A stretch of 64,000 nt of DNA from SZUA-309 sp965230005. Lineage in GTDB: Bacteria; Pseudomonadota; Gammaproteobacteria; Pseudomonadales; Azotimanducaceae. Under the pieces are notes generated by a model that searched no databases, was not told where the DNA came from, and saw only the letters and a program-made list of their open reading frames with translations. Of the stretch, positions 34,519 through 42,790 are shown piece by piece; position 1 is the stretch's first letter; every line of letters begins with the position of its first letter. A program made the position numbers and the translations under genes. The stretch spans positions 186,001 through 250,000 of the forward strand of contig OZ245934.1 in the NCBI GenBank assembly GCA_965230005.1. The letters run 5' to 3'.

Positions 34519-35148
34519 ATGGACCGGCAGGGCTGGCAGCGGTTGTTCGTGCGGGTGCTCGTCTATTACCTGACGCTGCTCCTCGGTGTCATGGGCACCC
34601 TCTATTTCTTCCCGGACCTCGAGCCCTACATGCCTGTGGGCGGTCTCGACCAGTTTTCCAGCGGACCCAGCTTTGAGGAAGTGGTGAGCACCTATCGGGA
34701 GGAGGCGAGCAGCGAAACCGCCTTTCGCGGCATCTATCGAATGCTCGAAGCGGTGCTCATGTCCCTCGCCATCGGCCTGACGCTGCTGATCATGGTGCCC
34801 ATCGTCTGGGTCTATAAGGCGTCGCAGGTCGGCCGGAGTGACAAGAAGAAAGACGCGACGGTGCTCGAGACCCTCGTCGTGCTGCCGGTGATCATCACCG
34901 CCATCGTGCTGATCATTCAGAACAGCATCGCCCTGGCCTTCGGCCTTGCCGGCATTGTCGCGGGCGTGCAGTACCGGAATCGACTGGCCCTTTCGGTCGA
35001 CGCGGCCTACCTCTTCGTCGCCATTGCCGTCGGAATTGCCTCAGGGATCGAGGCCGTGGGAATCGGCATGATCACCGGGATGTGGTTCTGTCTCACGCTC
35101 ATCGGCGTGAGGCTGCTCAACCCGGAACCGGCAAGCCCGCAAGACTGA
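34519..35148 (+). CDS. DUF4956-like membrane protein
   Basis: A 209-aa protein with four or five helices (about residues 10-28, 80-100, 117-135, 140-157, 165-187). The block NSIALAFGLAGIVAGVQYRNRL is diagnostic of the DUF4956 group, which has no agreed function. GGGAGAGGAAAA precedes ATG. It is 45 bp after the desaturase on the same strand. Its 3' end overlaps the convergent small exported-protein gene by 32 bp. Confidence 0.75.
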   Translation: MDRQGWQRLFVRVLVYYLTLLLGVMGTLYFFPDLEPYMPVGGLDQFSSGPSFEEVVSTYREEASSETAFRGIYRMLEAVLMSLAIGLTLLIMVPIVWVYKASQVGRSDKKKDATVLETLVVLPVIITAIVLIIQNSIALAFGLAGIVAGVQYRNRLALSVDAAYLFVAIAVGIASGIEAVGIGMITGMWFCLTLIGVRLLNPEPASPQD

Positions 35149-35500
35149 ACATCTGTGCAGCGATGGCGCCGCTGTCCCGGCGATGTCCGCTGGCCGTTGG
35201 CGTCATACCTGGCACGGCCATGGAGCGGAGGGTGCCCGAGCGGCTCAGGACCGTTTCAATGGCGCCTGCAACGTCGGCATCGGGATTCTGTTGAAGCCAG
35301 CCCTTCCAGGCTGCCTGAAAGCGCGGTGAGCCTGGTTCGGTCGCACAGAGCATGATCACCTGATTGAGATCCGTGTGGGCTCTGGTATCGAATTCAGCCC
35401 GGGCTGGATGCCAGCTCAGGGTGAGGCACAGCCCGAGGAGCAGGGACAGCAACCTCTGCCTGCGAGCGCAAATGCTCAGATCGGCGATGGCTTTCTTCAT
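35117..35500 (-). CDS. Small exported protein of unknown function
   Basis: A 127-aa product with a signal peptide (LLSLLLGLCLTLSWHPARA, cleavage near residue 35) and a mature domain of about 90 residues containing LCATEPGSPRFQAAWKGWLQQNPDAD. No family recognised. The start is ATG 35500 at the last of three tandem copies of ATGAAGAAAGCC; only this copy is in frame. The overlap with the convergent DUF4956-like gene lowers confidence. Confidence 0.5.
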   Translation of the reverse strand: MKKAIADLSICARRQRLLSLLLGLCLTLSWHPARAEFDTRAHTDLNQVIMLCATEPGSPRFQAAWKGWLQQNPDADVAGAIETVLSRSGTLRSMAVPGMTPTASGHRRDSGAIAAQMFSLAGLPVPG

Positions 35501-35542
35501 GGGCTACTGGCTTTCTTCACGCGCGCTAGTGGCTTTCTTCAT
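35489..35542. repeat. Triplicated start-codon segment, about 20-bp period
   Basis: On the minus strand ATGAAGAAAGCC (or GTG variant) occurs at 35531-35542, 35509-35520 (GTG) and 35489-35500. The two upstream copies open frames that stop after 12 and 7 codons, while the last starts the exported protein gene. The strong ribosome site AGGAGGAGG (35555-35563) lies before the first copy, 12 bases from its ATG, and 54 bases from the real start. Confidence 0.65.
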
Positions 35543-35611
35543 GCACTAATTGAACCTCCTCCTGGCCGCTGGCAGAGTGTCGGGTTTCGCAGTTTCTGGA
35601 GTCGGTGCAGC

Positions 35612-36607
35612 ATGGATCAGTTCGAAGGCCGGATGGCGGTGGTAACCGGGGGCGGAACGGGCATGGGGCGGGAGCTCTGCCTGAAGCTGGCGCAAGCCGG
35701 GGCCCACGTGGCCATGTGTGACGTCTCGGAAGAGAACATGGCAGAGACGAAAGCGCTGTGCGAAGCCGCGGCACCGGAAGGCGTGCGCATCTCGACGCAT
35801 CGCTGCGACGTCTCCCGGGAAGACCAGGTACTCGCCTTTCGCGATGGGGTTGTTGCCGAGCATGGGGTAGAGCACATCAATCTGCTCTTTAACAATGCCG
35901 GCATCGGCGGTGGCGGCGACTTCGTCACCGGAGACCGGGACGAGTGGGAGCGCACTTTCGGGGTCTGCTGGTATGGCGTGTACTTCTGCTGCCGTGCCTT
36001 CATGGACCTGCTGGTGGCGAGCGACGAGGGCTACCTCGTGAACACCTCCTCCGTGAATGGATTCTGGGCAAGCATTGGACCCATGGTGCCGCACACGGCC
36101 TACAGTGCCGCCAAGTTTGCGGTAAAGGGCTTTTCCGAGGCCATGATCAACAACCTGCGACTCACGGCGCCCCATGTGAAGGTGGCCGTAGTCATGCCGG
36201 GCCACATCGGGACCTCGATCGGGCTGAACACTTCGCAGGTTCTGGGCAAAGGTACGGCGCTGGACATGTCCGCGGAGGAAGTCGCGACCGTTCGCGAACG
36301 CTGGGTTGAACTCGGTATGCCGGTCGGCAATCTGCCCGATGACGACATACGGCAGGCCATGCACCAGCGAGCCATTGAGTTTCGGGACAATGCGCCGACG
36401 ACGGCGGCCGAGGCTGCGGACATTATTCTCGACGGCGTGAAGAACGACCGCTGGCGGATTCTCGTCGGTGAGGATGCGCACCGGATGGATCAGCTCGTGC
36501 GGGAGGCGCCCGAAGAAGCCTATGAGCCGATCTTTCTGCAGAAACTCGCCGACGAAAATCACTTCGGCGGCCTGACGAACATGACCAGCGCTCAGGAAGA
36601 AAGCTGA
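35612..36607 (+). CDS. Short-chain dehydrogenase/reductase
   Basis: NAD(P)-dependent SDR, 331 aa from ATG 35612. Cofactor motif VVTGGGTGMGREL near residue 12-20, NNAG block LLFNNAGIGGGGD, catalytic Ser in NTSSVNG and YxxxK in YSAAKFAVKGFSEA. The C-terminal extension of about 70 residues (RWRILVGEDAHRMDQLVREAPE) is common in SDRs acting on steroid- or terpene-like alcohols, but substrate is open. An intrinsic terminator follows. Confidence 0.9.
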   Translation: MDQFEGRMAVVTGGGTGMGRELCLKLAQAGAHVAMCDVSEENMAETKALCEAAAPEGVRISTHRCDVSREDQVLAFRDGVVAEHGVEHINLLFNNAGIGGGGDFVTGDRDEWERTFGVCWYGVYFCCRAFMDLLVASDEGYLVNTSSVNGFWASIGPMVPHTAYSAAKFAVKGFSEAMINNLRLTAPHVKVAVVMPGHIGTSIGLNTSQVLGKGTALDMSAEEVATVRERWVELGMPVGNLPDDDIRQAMHQRAIEFRDNAPTTAAEAADIILDGVKNDRWRILVGEDAHRMDQLVREAPEEAYEPIFLQKLADENHFGGLTNMTSAQEES

Positions 36608-36625
36608 TCATATAGCCGTGAACTG

Positions 36626-36648
36626 CTTGAGGCCGCTCAAGTCTTTCT
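36626..36648 (+). terminator. Intrinsic terminator after the SDR gene
   Basis: CTTGAG, loop GGCCG-type four bases, CTCAAG followed by TCTTTCT, 18 bases after the SDR stop. A 6-bp stem with a broken T-tract, so moderate strength. Confidence 0.6.
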
Positions 36649-36788
36649 CACGCAGGATGGCAGAATGCCTCCATGAGACTTCCCTTCTCGGCGCTTGTCT
36701 GCGGCGGGATTGGCGCGCAGGCTTCGCACGAGTGCGGTAAGAAAGAATCAGCACTTCCGCCTAACAGGAAGCCGCACGAGGAGGGGAC

Positions 36789-37499
36789 ATGCCAGCCAAA
36801 ACTGGCCTGGCGCTCTGGCTTGCGTTGCTGCCGCTGTCGGGCTGTACGCTCATGGAAGCGACGGCGGATAAGGCGCTGATCAGTCGGCACTCGGGTGAAA
36901 TCCGGGCTGTGGCGACGCGCGCAGACCGGCGCATCACCTTTGTCGATGAAAACTGGATGTGGGGCGAAGACCGGGAGCGGGAAAACGTCGCCTACCGCAT
37001 GGTCATGACGTCCGGTGCCACCCCCGCCGACGAATATCTCTTCGAACGCTATCGTGCTCAGCACTACTGCTCTGAACCGTCGCCGGACGTAACGGCGGAC
37101 GTGCTCGAGCGCATGGCCACGCGACTCGGCCATGGCGTGACGGCCGTAGAACTCGAGTCCGACGCCCGTTCGGGCATCGCCTCGCTGTTCCGTCGTTCAC
37201 AGGGCGTGCAACTCTTTCGCGACGGGCTCTTTGCGCTCTGTCAGGCCCACCACAACGGCGCCGTCGGCTCTGAGGACTATGGCGTGTTCATGCACTCGCT
37301 CATGGAACGAACCAGCTACCTGATCGCCCTCGAGCTCGCGCTCACCACGGACACGGTCGCCGGTGCTGTGCAGGGTGAGCGCGCGGAAGTGGTCGGTACC
37401 GCGCTGGAGCGGCTGGCTCCTGGCGCGAAGCCGGCTCCACAGGGTCAGTCACCCTGGATGGCGGCCACGGACGCCGACGAGGAGCCTTTGCCGGAGTAG
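36789..37499 (+). CDS. Lipoprotein of unknown function
   Basis: A 236-aa protein with a lipoprotein signal (lipobox LSGC, Cys near residue 19). The mature part has charged helices and a few Cys (HYCSEPS, LFALCQAH); no motif is recognised. ATG 36789 has GAGGAGGGG eight bases upstream, a strong site. Its 3' end overlaps the convergent DUF4329 gene by 55 bp, both frames look real. Confidence 0.65.
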   Translation: MPAKTGLALWLALLPLSGCTLMEATADKALISRHSGEIRAVATRADRRITFVDENWMWGEDRERENVAYRMVMTSGATPADEYLFERYRAQHYCSEPSPDVTADVLERMATRLGHGVTAVELESDARSGIASLFRRSQGVQLFRDGLFALCQAHHNGAVGSEDYGVFMHSLMERTSYLIALELALTTDTVAGAVQGERAEVVGTALERLAPGAKPAPQGQSPWMAATDADEEPLPE

Positions 37500-38179
37500 A
37501 AGACGGCTCGCGTTCCGTCCGTGGTACGAATCTGGATCGGTTCGCCATCCCTGTCTTTGACCACTCTACCGTTTGCCGTACCTCGTCGTACGGGCATGAG
37601 GCCAAAGCGATTGCTTTTCGGGACGAGCTTGGGGCCGCCGGGCCGGTAAACCTTGAGCACACCCGTGTAGTTCGTCATATAGATCGGCACGCGCAGCCTG
37701 TCTGCGGATTGAGTGTCAGCCGGGCTGAAGTAAGTCCGGTCCGGCGCCTCGGCGCCGTGAGTGTGCCAGAGCGCGAGCAGGCGGCAGCGCGTTGGCTTGG
37801 CGATGGTGAAATCCACTGGTGCCTGATGCTCTGCGCCAACACCGTGAGTGTAGTAGACGCTCCGACCGCAGCGCAGGATGGCGCCCACGTGCTCCCGATC
37901 AAGGCGTATCGAGTCGGCGTTGAAGCGGTTGCTGGCGGCCACCACGGCGTCGAGCACCGAGCCGTAGCCTGCTTCTGGAACAGGGGTCTCCTCCACCAGA
38001 CGGCTGACCACCTCAGGGGTTGAGAGCGTGATGTTGAGATCCTGATCGAGCCAGGAAATCAGCGTTGCTCCCAGAAGGATGCCAGCTACGAAGGTTAGGC
38101 GTTGCCGCACAGACCCGTCCGATGAAGAAGACCGGACTCGAGCTTCCTCCCGGGGTGGGATCTCTGTCCTCCTGCGCAC
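37445..38179 (-). CDS. Membrane-anchored DUF4329 protein with JAMM-like residues
   Basis: A 244-aa protein with one helix near residues 28-46 (LTFVAGILLGATLISWL) and a soluble domain of the DUF4329 type. E96 (DREHVGAI), H139 and H141 (LWHTHG), S152 and D155 (YFSPAD) match the order of the JAMM metalloprotease signature E...HxH...SxxD, with a 10-residue rather than 7-residue gap. Orientation of the helix places the domain outside the cytoplasm. Start at GTG 38179 is uncertain because AGGAG is immediately adjacent. Divergent from the CadC-type regulator. Confidence 0.65.
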   Translation of the reverse strand: MRRRTEIPPREEARVRSSSSDGSVRQRLTFVAGILLGATLISWLDQDLNITLSTPEVVSRLVEETPVPEAGYGSVLDAVVAASNRFNADSIRLDREHVGAILRCGRSVYYTHGVGAEHQAPVDFTIAKPTRCRLLALWHTHGAEAPDRTYFSPADTQSADRLRVPIYMTNYTGVLKVYRPGGPKLVPKSNRFGLMPVRRGTANGRVVKDRDGEPIQIRTTDGTRAVFYSGKGSSSASVAAIQGD

Positions 38180-38190
38180 CTCCTGTTTCT

Positions 38191-38228
38191 CTAATGAAAG
38201 AATTCTCCATTAAAAAACAGTGCATTAG
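38191..38228. other. AT-rich divergent regulatory gap with inverted repeat
   Basis: The gap 38180-38372 lies between divergent genes. CTAATG (38191-38196) and CATTAG (38223-38228) form an inverted repeat with flanking TCTC/GAGA (one bulge). A third CCATTAA lies between. This is a likely operator for the CadC-type regulator or its neighbour; no clear -35/-10 pair could be fixed. Confidence 0.4.
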
Positions 38229-38372
38229 GAGATTGTAAGAATACGCTTCAAGGTTGCGAGGACACTGGGAGACCTGCACCTCGGACGCTATGATTCGGCG
38301 AGCAACCTCGAAGCATCGTCGTGTGTGGCTCCGGAGAGACGCTGAACCGGGTCACGGAAAACAGGGAGAGTG

Positions 38373-40229
38373 ATGCAGACGCCAGGTTCCCCCTTCAGAT
38401 TCAATGACTGGCTCGTGGAACCCGAATCCAATGCTGTGCGGCGTGGCGACGAGACACGGCAGCTGGAAGGCAAAGCCATGGATCTTCTCGCCTATCTGGC
38501 GGCTAACGCCGATCGGGTCGTGTCCACTGAGGAAATCCTCGATGCGGTGTGGCCAGGACGGGTGGTCGAACAGAGCACGGTGCATCGACGGATCAATCAG
38601 ATTCGCACGGCCCTCGGCGACGATCCGAAGACGCCGCGGTATGTGAAGACCATCGTCCGTCGTGGCTATCAGGCGATCGGGGAGGTGGAGGCCGTCACAA
38701 CGACGGCGTGTGAGCCCGAGAAGCCGGGACCACCTGTCCAACTGGCTACACGATGGCCGTTTGCGATTGCGGGTGTCGTCGCCGCACTTGGCCTCGTCCT
38801 GTTGCTCGGGGTGTCAACATCCGGGTTGAAGCCGGCGCCGGTGATTGAGTGGCCGGCAACGCTGCTGATCACGGTTGATGAAGGGGGAGATATGGAAGCC
38901 GCTCGTGCCGTTCGGCAGTCACTGCTGCCGCTGCTCAGTGGCCTCTTCTACCTGAAAGTAACGACCGAGGCACGGGATCCCTTTGATCTGAACCTGCGCA
39001 TCACTGCTGATACCAAGGGTGAGGGAACGGACCTGGCCCTCAGTCTTCGCTTCGAGCACTGGCAGGAGACGATCTGGTCCGAGAATTTTCATCAGCGAGT
39101 GCCCGTTACCCGCTTCGACTCCGCCGATCGAGTGGCGAGCAAGGTCAGCACGGTCGCTGCCAGCGCCGTAACTGCTGAGCGGCAGTCAGGTTCCGCATCG
39201 CAACGGTCCAGACGTTTATGGGTACGTGGTTATGCCACCGAGAGCGATCAAGAACAGCGATATCTATTGGAAGCGGCCGTGGACGACTCTCCCGACTTTG
39301 CTATCGCCTGGGGTCAGCTGCTCTATCACGTGGATCCCAGACGTGAACCGGCCTGGGCTCGGGAAGTAGCGGATACCCTGCTTCGCCTCAAGCCGCAGTC
39401 GGGCTTCAATCAGGCCGTCGCGAAGTATCTGATCCTCGGGGAACTGGATTACGCGGGCGCCCTCGAACAGCTGGATGTCGCGGAGCGTTCCGGGGATCCC
39501 TGGGGGATGAGAGGGCAGCGCGAGTTGTGGCGGGGGATAGTCGCCTTTTCTCGTGGGCACCTGGGGGATGCGCTGCATCACCTTGAGATCGCGGCCAACA
39601 TACCTTCCGCAAGCGATGCTGGTCCGATCAGAGTTTCCCGAGCAAAAGTCATGAATGCCCTAGGGCGTCACGACGATGCGAGGCGCGTGCTGGAGGAAGG
39701 CCTGCACTTTTACCCTGAACTCACCGACGTGAGCTTCGTCGAGCTTGGCCATCGAACTGAGCAGGTCAAATCGCTCGCCCTCGGTGGTCGGCAAGCTGAA
39801 GCGAATCGGCTGCTCGACGAGCTCTGGCAGCGCTTCAGCGGCCAGGCCAGTCATCGGTTTCCCCACCTGTTCGCACTCCTCGGGCGTCGGGGGGAAGCCC
39901 GAGCCCTTTTACTGGAACTGGAAGACGCGGACTCTCGAGGTGTGCACTTCCCGAAGTTCCATCTCTTCGAGGCAGAGATCTATCTCGACAACTACGAGAG
40001 TGCGGCCGTCTGGCTGGAGGACGTGATTGCTGAACACGATGTCTTCAACCTCGGGCTCGTCCGCGCAGCCCGCTATCTTGCACCTTTTCGCACCCATCCC
40101 GGCTACGAAACCGCGATGTTGGAACTCTGTCGCATCGAGGCAGCCGCGGCGGGAGCGGCAGACATTTCTCCCGCAGTTGGCTGCGAGAAAAACACGGCTT
40201 CAACGCCACATCTGTCACAAAAGCAGTAG
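38373..40229 (+). CDS. CadC-type transmembrane regulator with TPR-like periplasmic domain
   Basis: A 618-aa protein: OmpR/PhoB-type winged helix at residues 8-105 (VVSTEEILDAVWPGRVVEQSTVHRRINQIRTALGDD), one membrane helix at about 127-147, and a periplasmic part of two pieces, a TolB-like sheet region (ITVDEGGDMEAARAVRQSLLP) and a TPR-like helical region (LEAAVDDSPDFAIAWGQLLY onwards). Such regulators sense envelope signals directly. ATG 38373 is chosen over GTG 38370 because AGGGAG is better spaced. Upstream inverted repeats suggest self-control. Its 3' end holds the -35 of the ECF41-type promoter. Confidence 0.85.
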   Translation: MQTPGSPFRFNDWLVEPESNAVRRGDETRQLEGKAMDLLAYLAANADRVVSTEEILDAVWPGRVVEQSTVHRRINQIRTALGDDPKTPRYVKTIVRRGYQAIGEVEAVTTTACEPEKPGPPVQLATRWPFAIAGVVAALGLVLLLGVSTSGLKPAPVIEWPATLLITVDEGGDMEAARAVRQSLLPLLSGLFYLKVTTEARDPFDLNLRITADTKGEGTDLALSLRFEHWQETIWSENFHQRVPVTRFDSADRVASKVSTVAASAVTAERQSGSASQRSRRLWVRGYATESDQEQRYLLEAAVDDSPDFAIAWGQLLYHVDPRREPAWAREVADTLLRLKPQSGFNQAVAKYLILGELDYAGALEQLDVAERSGDPWGMRGQRELWRGIVAFSRGHLGDALHHLEIAANIPSASDAGPIRVSRAKVMNALGRHDDARRVLEEGLHFYPELTDVSFVELGHRTEQVKSLALGGRQAEANRLLDELWQRFSGQASHRFPHLFALLGRRGEARALLLELEDADSRGVHFPKFHLFEAEIYLDNYESAAVWLEDVIAEHDVFNLGLVRAARYLAPFRTHPGYETAMLELCRIEAAAAGAADISPAVGCEKNTASTPHLSQKQ

Positions 40230-40239
40230 CCCGATCGTC
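40213..40239 (+). promoter_or_regulatory. ECF41-type promoter
   Basis: TGTCACA (40213-40219), exactly 16 bases, CGTC (40236-40239). As I recall, TGTCACA-N16-CGTC is the promoter consensus reported for ECF41 sigma factors. The -35 is within the last codons of the CadC-type gene; -10 is 33 bases before the next ATG, at the expected distance. Since the ECF41 gene follows in the same transcript, autoregulation is expected. Confidence 0.8.
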
Positions 40240-40272
40240 TGGTAGATATCACCGCAAACAACGGGATATCTC

Positions 40273-40938
40273 ATGCTCAAACAGATTCAGGCCGCAACCG
40301 GACTCATCTTCGGGGGCTTTCTCGTCTTTCATCTCCTGAACACGTGGCTCGCGGCCCTCGGCCCGGAGGTCTATGACGGCGTGCAGGGTGCGCTCCGGTC
40401 CGTATATCAGGCGAGTGTCGTCGAAGCGCTGATTCTTGCTGCGCTCGCCGTGCATCTGGTTGCCGGACTCCTCAGGATCGCCGTTGAGCCTCGTCGGCAA
40501 CTGAGTGCGCGAGCGCGCTGGCACCGCTACGCCGGCTTCTTTCTGCTGGTGTTCATCGGGGGCCATATTTTCGCTGTTCGCGGATCTTCGTGGTTCTACG
40601 ACGTGTACCCGGGCTTCGAAGGGCTCGCTTTCTCGATCGCCGCGGTGCCCGCCTACTTTTATCCCTACTATTTTCTGCTCGCGGTCGCGGGGTTCTACCA
40701 TGGCCTGAACGGCGCCGGTATGGCGCTCAGTCGGCTGGCGCCTGCCGCGGCATCGGCTTCCCTGCTGCGCACCGTGACCCTCAAGCGGGCAACAGTCGTT
40801 GGTGCACTTCTGACGCTCGCAGCACTGGGAGGTCTCGGCGGCTGGTACTACGATGTCGGGAACGTGGCAGAGTCTGACTTCGCTAAACTCACCACGGGTA
40901 TTGCAGAGGAGGTGTTGGGTGTTCGCCTCGCGCCTTGA
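40273..40938 (+). CDS. Five-helix membrane protein, di-haem cytochrome b-like
   Basis: A 221-aa inner-membrane protein with five predicted helices (about 8-28, 48-70, 83-102, 118-142, 170-190). Histidines H20, H61, H84, H98 and H143 are inside or at the ends of helices, in a pattern like the di-haem b subunit of fumarate reductases or succinate dehydrogenase SdhC. No dehydrogenase partner genes are near. Its promoter matches ECF41, and the ECF41 gene overlaps its end by 20 bp, so it is the primary target of that sigma factor. Haem binding is inferred. Confidence 0.7.
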   Translation: MLKQIQAATGLIFGGFLVFHLLNTWLAALGPEVYDGVQGALRSVYQASVVEALILAALAVHLVAGLLRIAVEPRRQLSARARWHRYAGFFLLVFIGGHIFAVRGSSWFYDVYPGFEGLAFSIAAVPAYFYPYYFLLAVAGFYHGLNGAGMALSRLAPAAASASLLRTVTLKRATVVGALLTLAALGGLGGWYYDVGNVAESDFAKLTTGIAEEVLGVRLAP

Positions 40939-41770
40939 GAGTCTCGCCTACCGGATGCTCGGCAGCGTTGCCGACGCGGAAGACGTGGTGCAGGAAGCGC
41001 GTCTCAAGCTCCTGAAGGCCAGCGAAGCGCCGGAGAACGAGGAAGCCTGGCTCTTCCGGGTGGTCACGAATCTGGCGCTTGACCGGCTCCGGGAACGCAA
41101 GCGCCGTGAGGCGAGTTACACAGGACCCTGGCTGCCCGAGCCGATGCTTACGGAATCCGGCCCCGACGATGTGGCCGAACTCGCGGAAAACCTGAGCCTC
41201 GGGCTCCTGTTTATGCTCGAGCGGCTCTCTCCGGCGGAACGGGCCGTTTTTGTGCTGCGCGAGGCCTTCGATCTCAGTTTCGATGACATCGGGGCCGTGC
41301 TGAATGTGAACGCCGCGGCCTGCCGCCAGCGGCTGCGGCGTGCGCGGGCGCAGCTTGCGGGGGAGGTACCTCGCCGGCAGCGGGAGCAGGATGCGGCTGA
41401 ACAGCAGCGGCTTCTGGAAGCGCTCTTCGGTGCCGTGGCCGGCCGCGACCTCGATGCGCTCGTGCACCTCTTCGCGGAAGACGCCGTCGTTTACTCCGAC
41501 GGCGGAGGTCAGGTCAGCGCTGCCATCATTCCTGTGACCGACCCCGACAGGATCGCTCGCGTGATCATGCACATCGGCACCCGGGTGCTGGAGGATGGGA
41601 ATGTCGAGTTCCGCTGGGTAACGCTCAACGGCGACCCGGCTGTGATCATCAGTGCGGAAGGGTCGCTGGTTTCAACACTGCAGGTAGAGGTCTTGGACGG
41701 GCGCATCCAGCGGCTCTTCATGGTCCGCAATCCCGACAAGCTCGCGCACCTGGTGGCGCTGCAGAACTGA
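40919..41770 (+). CDS. ECF41-family RNA polymerase sigma factor with SnoaL-like C-terminal domain
   Basis: ECF sigma factor of 283 aa from GTG 40919 (GAGGAGG upstream). Sigma region 2 is LESLAYRMLGSVADAEDVVQEARLKL; region 4 is LSPAERAVFVLREAFDLSFDDIGAVLNVNAAACRQRL. A SnoaL/NTF2-like domain follows. All three ECF41 hallmarks are present: WLPEP in the linker, DGGG in the SnoaL domain and NPDKL near the C-terminus. In this group the extension regulates activity in place of a separate anti-sigma factor. Typical partners are carboxymuconolactone decarboxylase or oxidoreductase genes; here it is a cytochrome-like membrane gene instead. Confidence 0.92.
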   Translation: MFASRLESLAYRMLGSVADAEDVVQEARLKLLKASEAPENEEAWLFRVVTNLALDRLRERKRREASYTGPWLPEPMLTESGPDDVAELAENLSLGLLFMLERLSPAERAVFVLREAFDLSFDDIGAVLNVNAAACRQRLRRARAQLAGEVPRRQREQDAAEQQRLLEALFGAVAGRDLDALVHLFAEDAVVYSDGGGQVSAAIIPVTDPDRIARVIMHIGTRVLEDGNVEFRWVTLNGDPAVIISAEGSLVSTLQVEVLDGRIQRLFMVRNPDKLAHLVALQN

Positions 41771-41815
41771 ATCGGACGCGGTCGGCCTCCCTGGCCAGAC
41801 TCTCGGAACACACGT

Positions 41816-42790
41816 TCAGAAACTGGCGATGCGGTCGATCGTCCAGAACGCAGCCAGGGAGCCGATGGCATAGGTCGGCACCCGCCAGGCCCACTCCGGC
41901 AGTTTCAGCCGTTTGAGCAGGGACCAGACGAGCATCACGGCGGCAACAAAGGCGAGCTGACCGATCTCGACCCCGACGTTGAAGAACAACAGGGCCAGCG
42001 GGATTGCGTGTTCCGGCAGGCCGATGCCCGCCAGCGCACCGGCAAACCCGAAGCCGTGCAGCAGACCGAAAAGAAAAGCGACGACCCAGGGCTGCTTTCG
42101 GGTGATCCCTTCCCGACCCTGCTTCCAGTGCACGATCTCCACGGCCACGAACAGGATGCTGAGCGCAATCACGGCCTCCACCGGTGCCGATGGAAAATTC
42201 ACGAAGCCGAGGGTTGCCGCGCCGAGGGTCAGACTGTGGGCAACGGTGAACGCGGTGATCATGAAAATGAGCGTTCGCACGTTCGGCACAATGATCAGCA
42301 GCGCCAGCACGAACAGCAGATGGTCGATGCCGAGCAGAATGTGCTCGATGCCAAGGGCTGTGTAGGTGCTGATGACCTCCTGCCAGCTTTCCGAATCAGA
42401 TACGGTAATTGTGGTCGATGCAGAAGTGAGCCTGGCGATCTGCGTGGTGCCATCGAGGCGTTCGTAGTGGAAGAGTACGTCCGTCAGCGTGGCCTCGAGC
42501 CCGGCGACGGTGATGTTGCCCCCGGTCAGGCCGCCCGTGCATTCGCTGGTCCAACGTTCCACCAGCATCCCGCTCTGTTGCCAGGTCACGACGTCGCCGA
42601 GCGTCCGGCAGTTTTCGGGCATCTGCACGTAGATCGCGAGGCGCATGGTGCCCCGGGAGGGCACCCGAAAGAGCAGGTCGTAGCTTTCCGCGTCCACCTG
42701 CTGGATGCGCAGGTAGGCCGGGCGGATTTCGTGGGCGCTGGCGACGGAAGTCAGCATCAGCAGCAGCGCCAGGAAGACGGCCCGAATCAT
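41816..42790 (-). CDS. HupE/UreJ-type membrane protein
   Basis: A 324-aa protein with signal peptide (to about residue 19), an extracytoplasmic domain of about 130 residues, and six C-terminal helices. The HupE/UreJ blocks are GIEHILLGIDHLLFVLALL, AHSLTLGAATLG and FGLLHGFGFAGAL, with His/Asp residues that suggest metal coordination. HupE and UreJ are linked to nickel or cobalt uptake, but this two-part subfamily is not characterised. ATG overlaps the stop of the parvulin gene by 4 bp. Confidence 0.85.
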   Translation of the reverse strand: MIRAVFLALLLMLTSVASAHEIRPAYLRIQQVDAESYDLLFRVPSRGTMRLAIYVQMPENCRTLGDVVTWQQSGMLVERWTSECTGGLTGGNITVAGLEATLTDVLFHYERLDGTTQIARLTSASTTITVSDSESWQEVISTYTALGIEHILLGIDHLLFVLALLIIVPNVRTLIFMITAFTVAHSLTLGAATLGFVNFPSAPVEAVIALSILFVAVEIVHWKQGREGITRKQPWVVAFLFGLLHGFGFAGALAGIGLPEHAIPLALLFFNVGVEIGQLAFVAAVMLVWSLLKRLKLPEWAWRVPTYAIGSLAAFWTIDRIASF

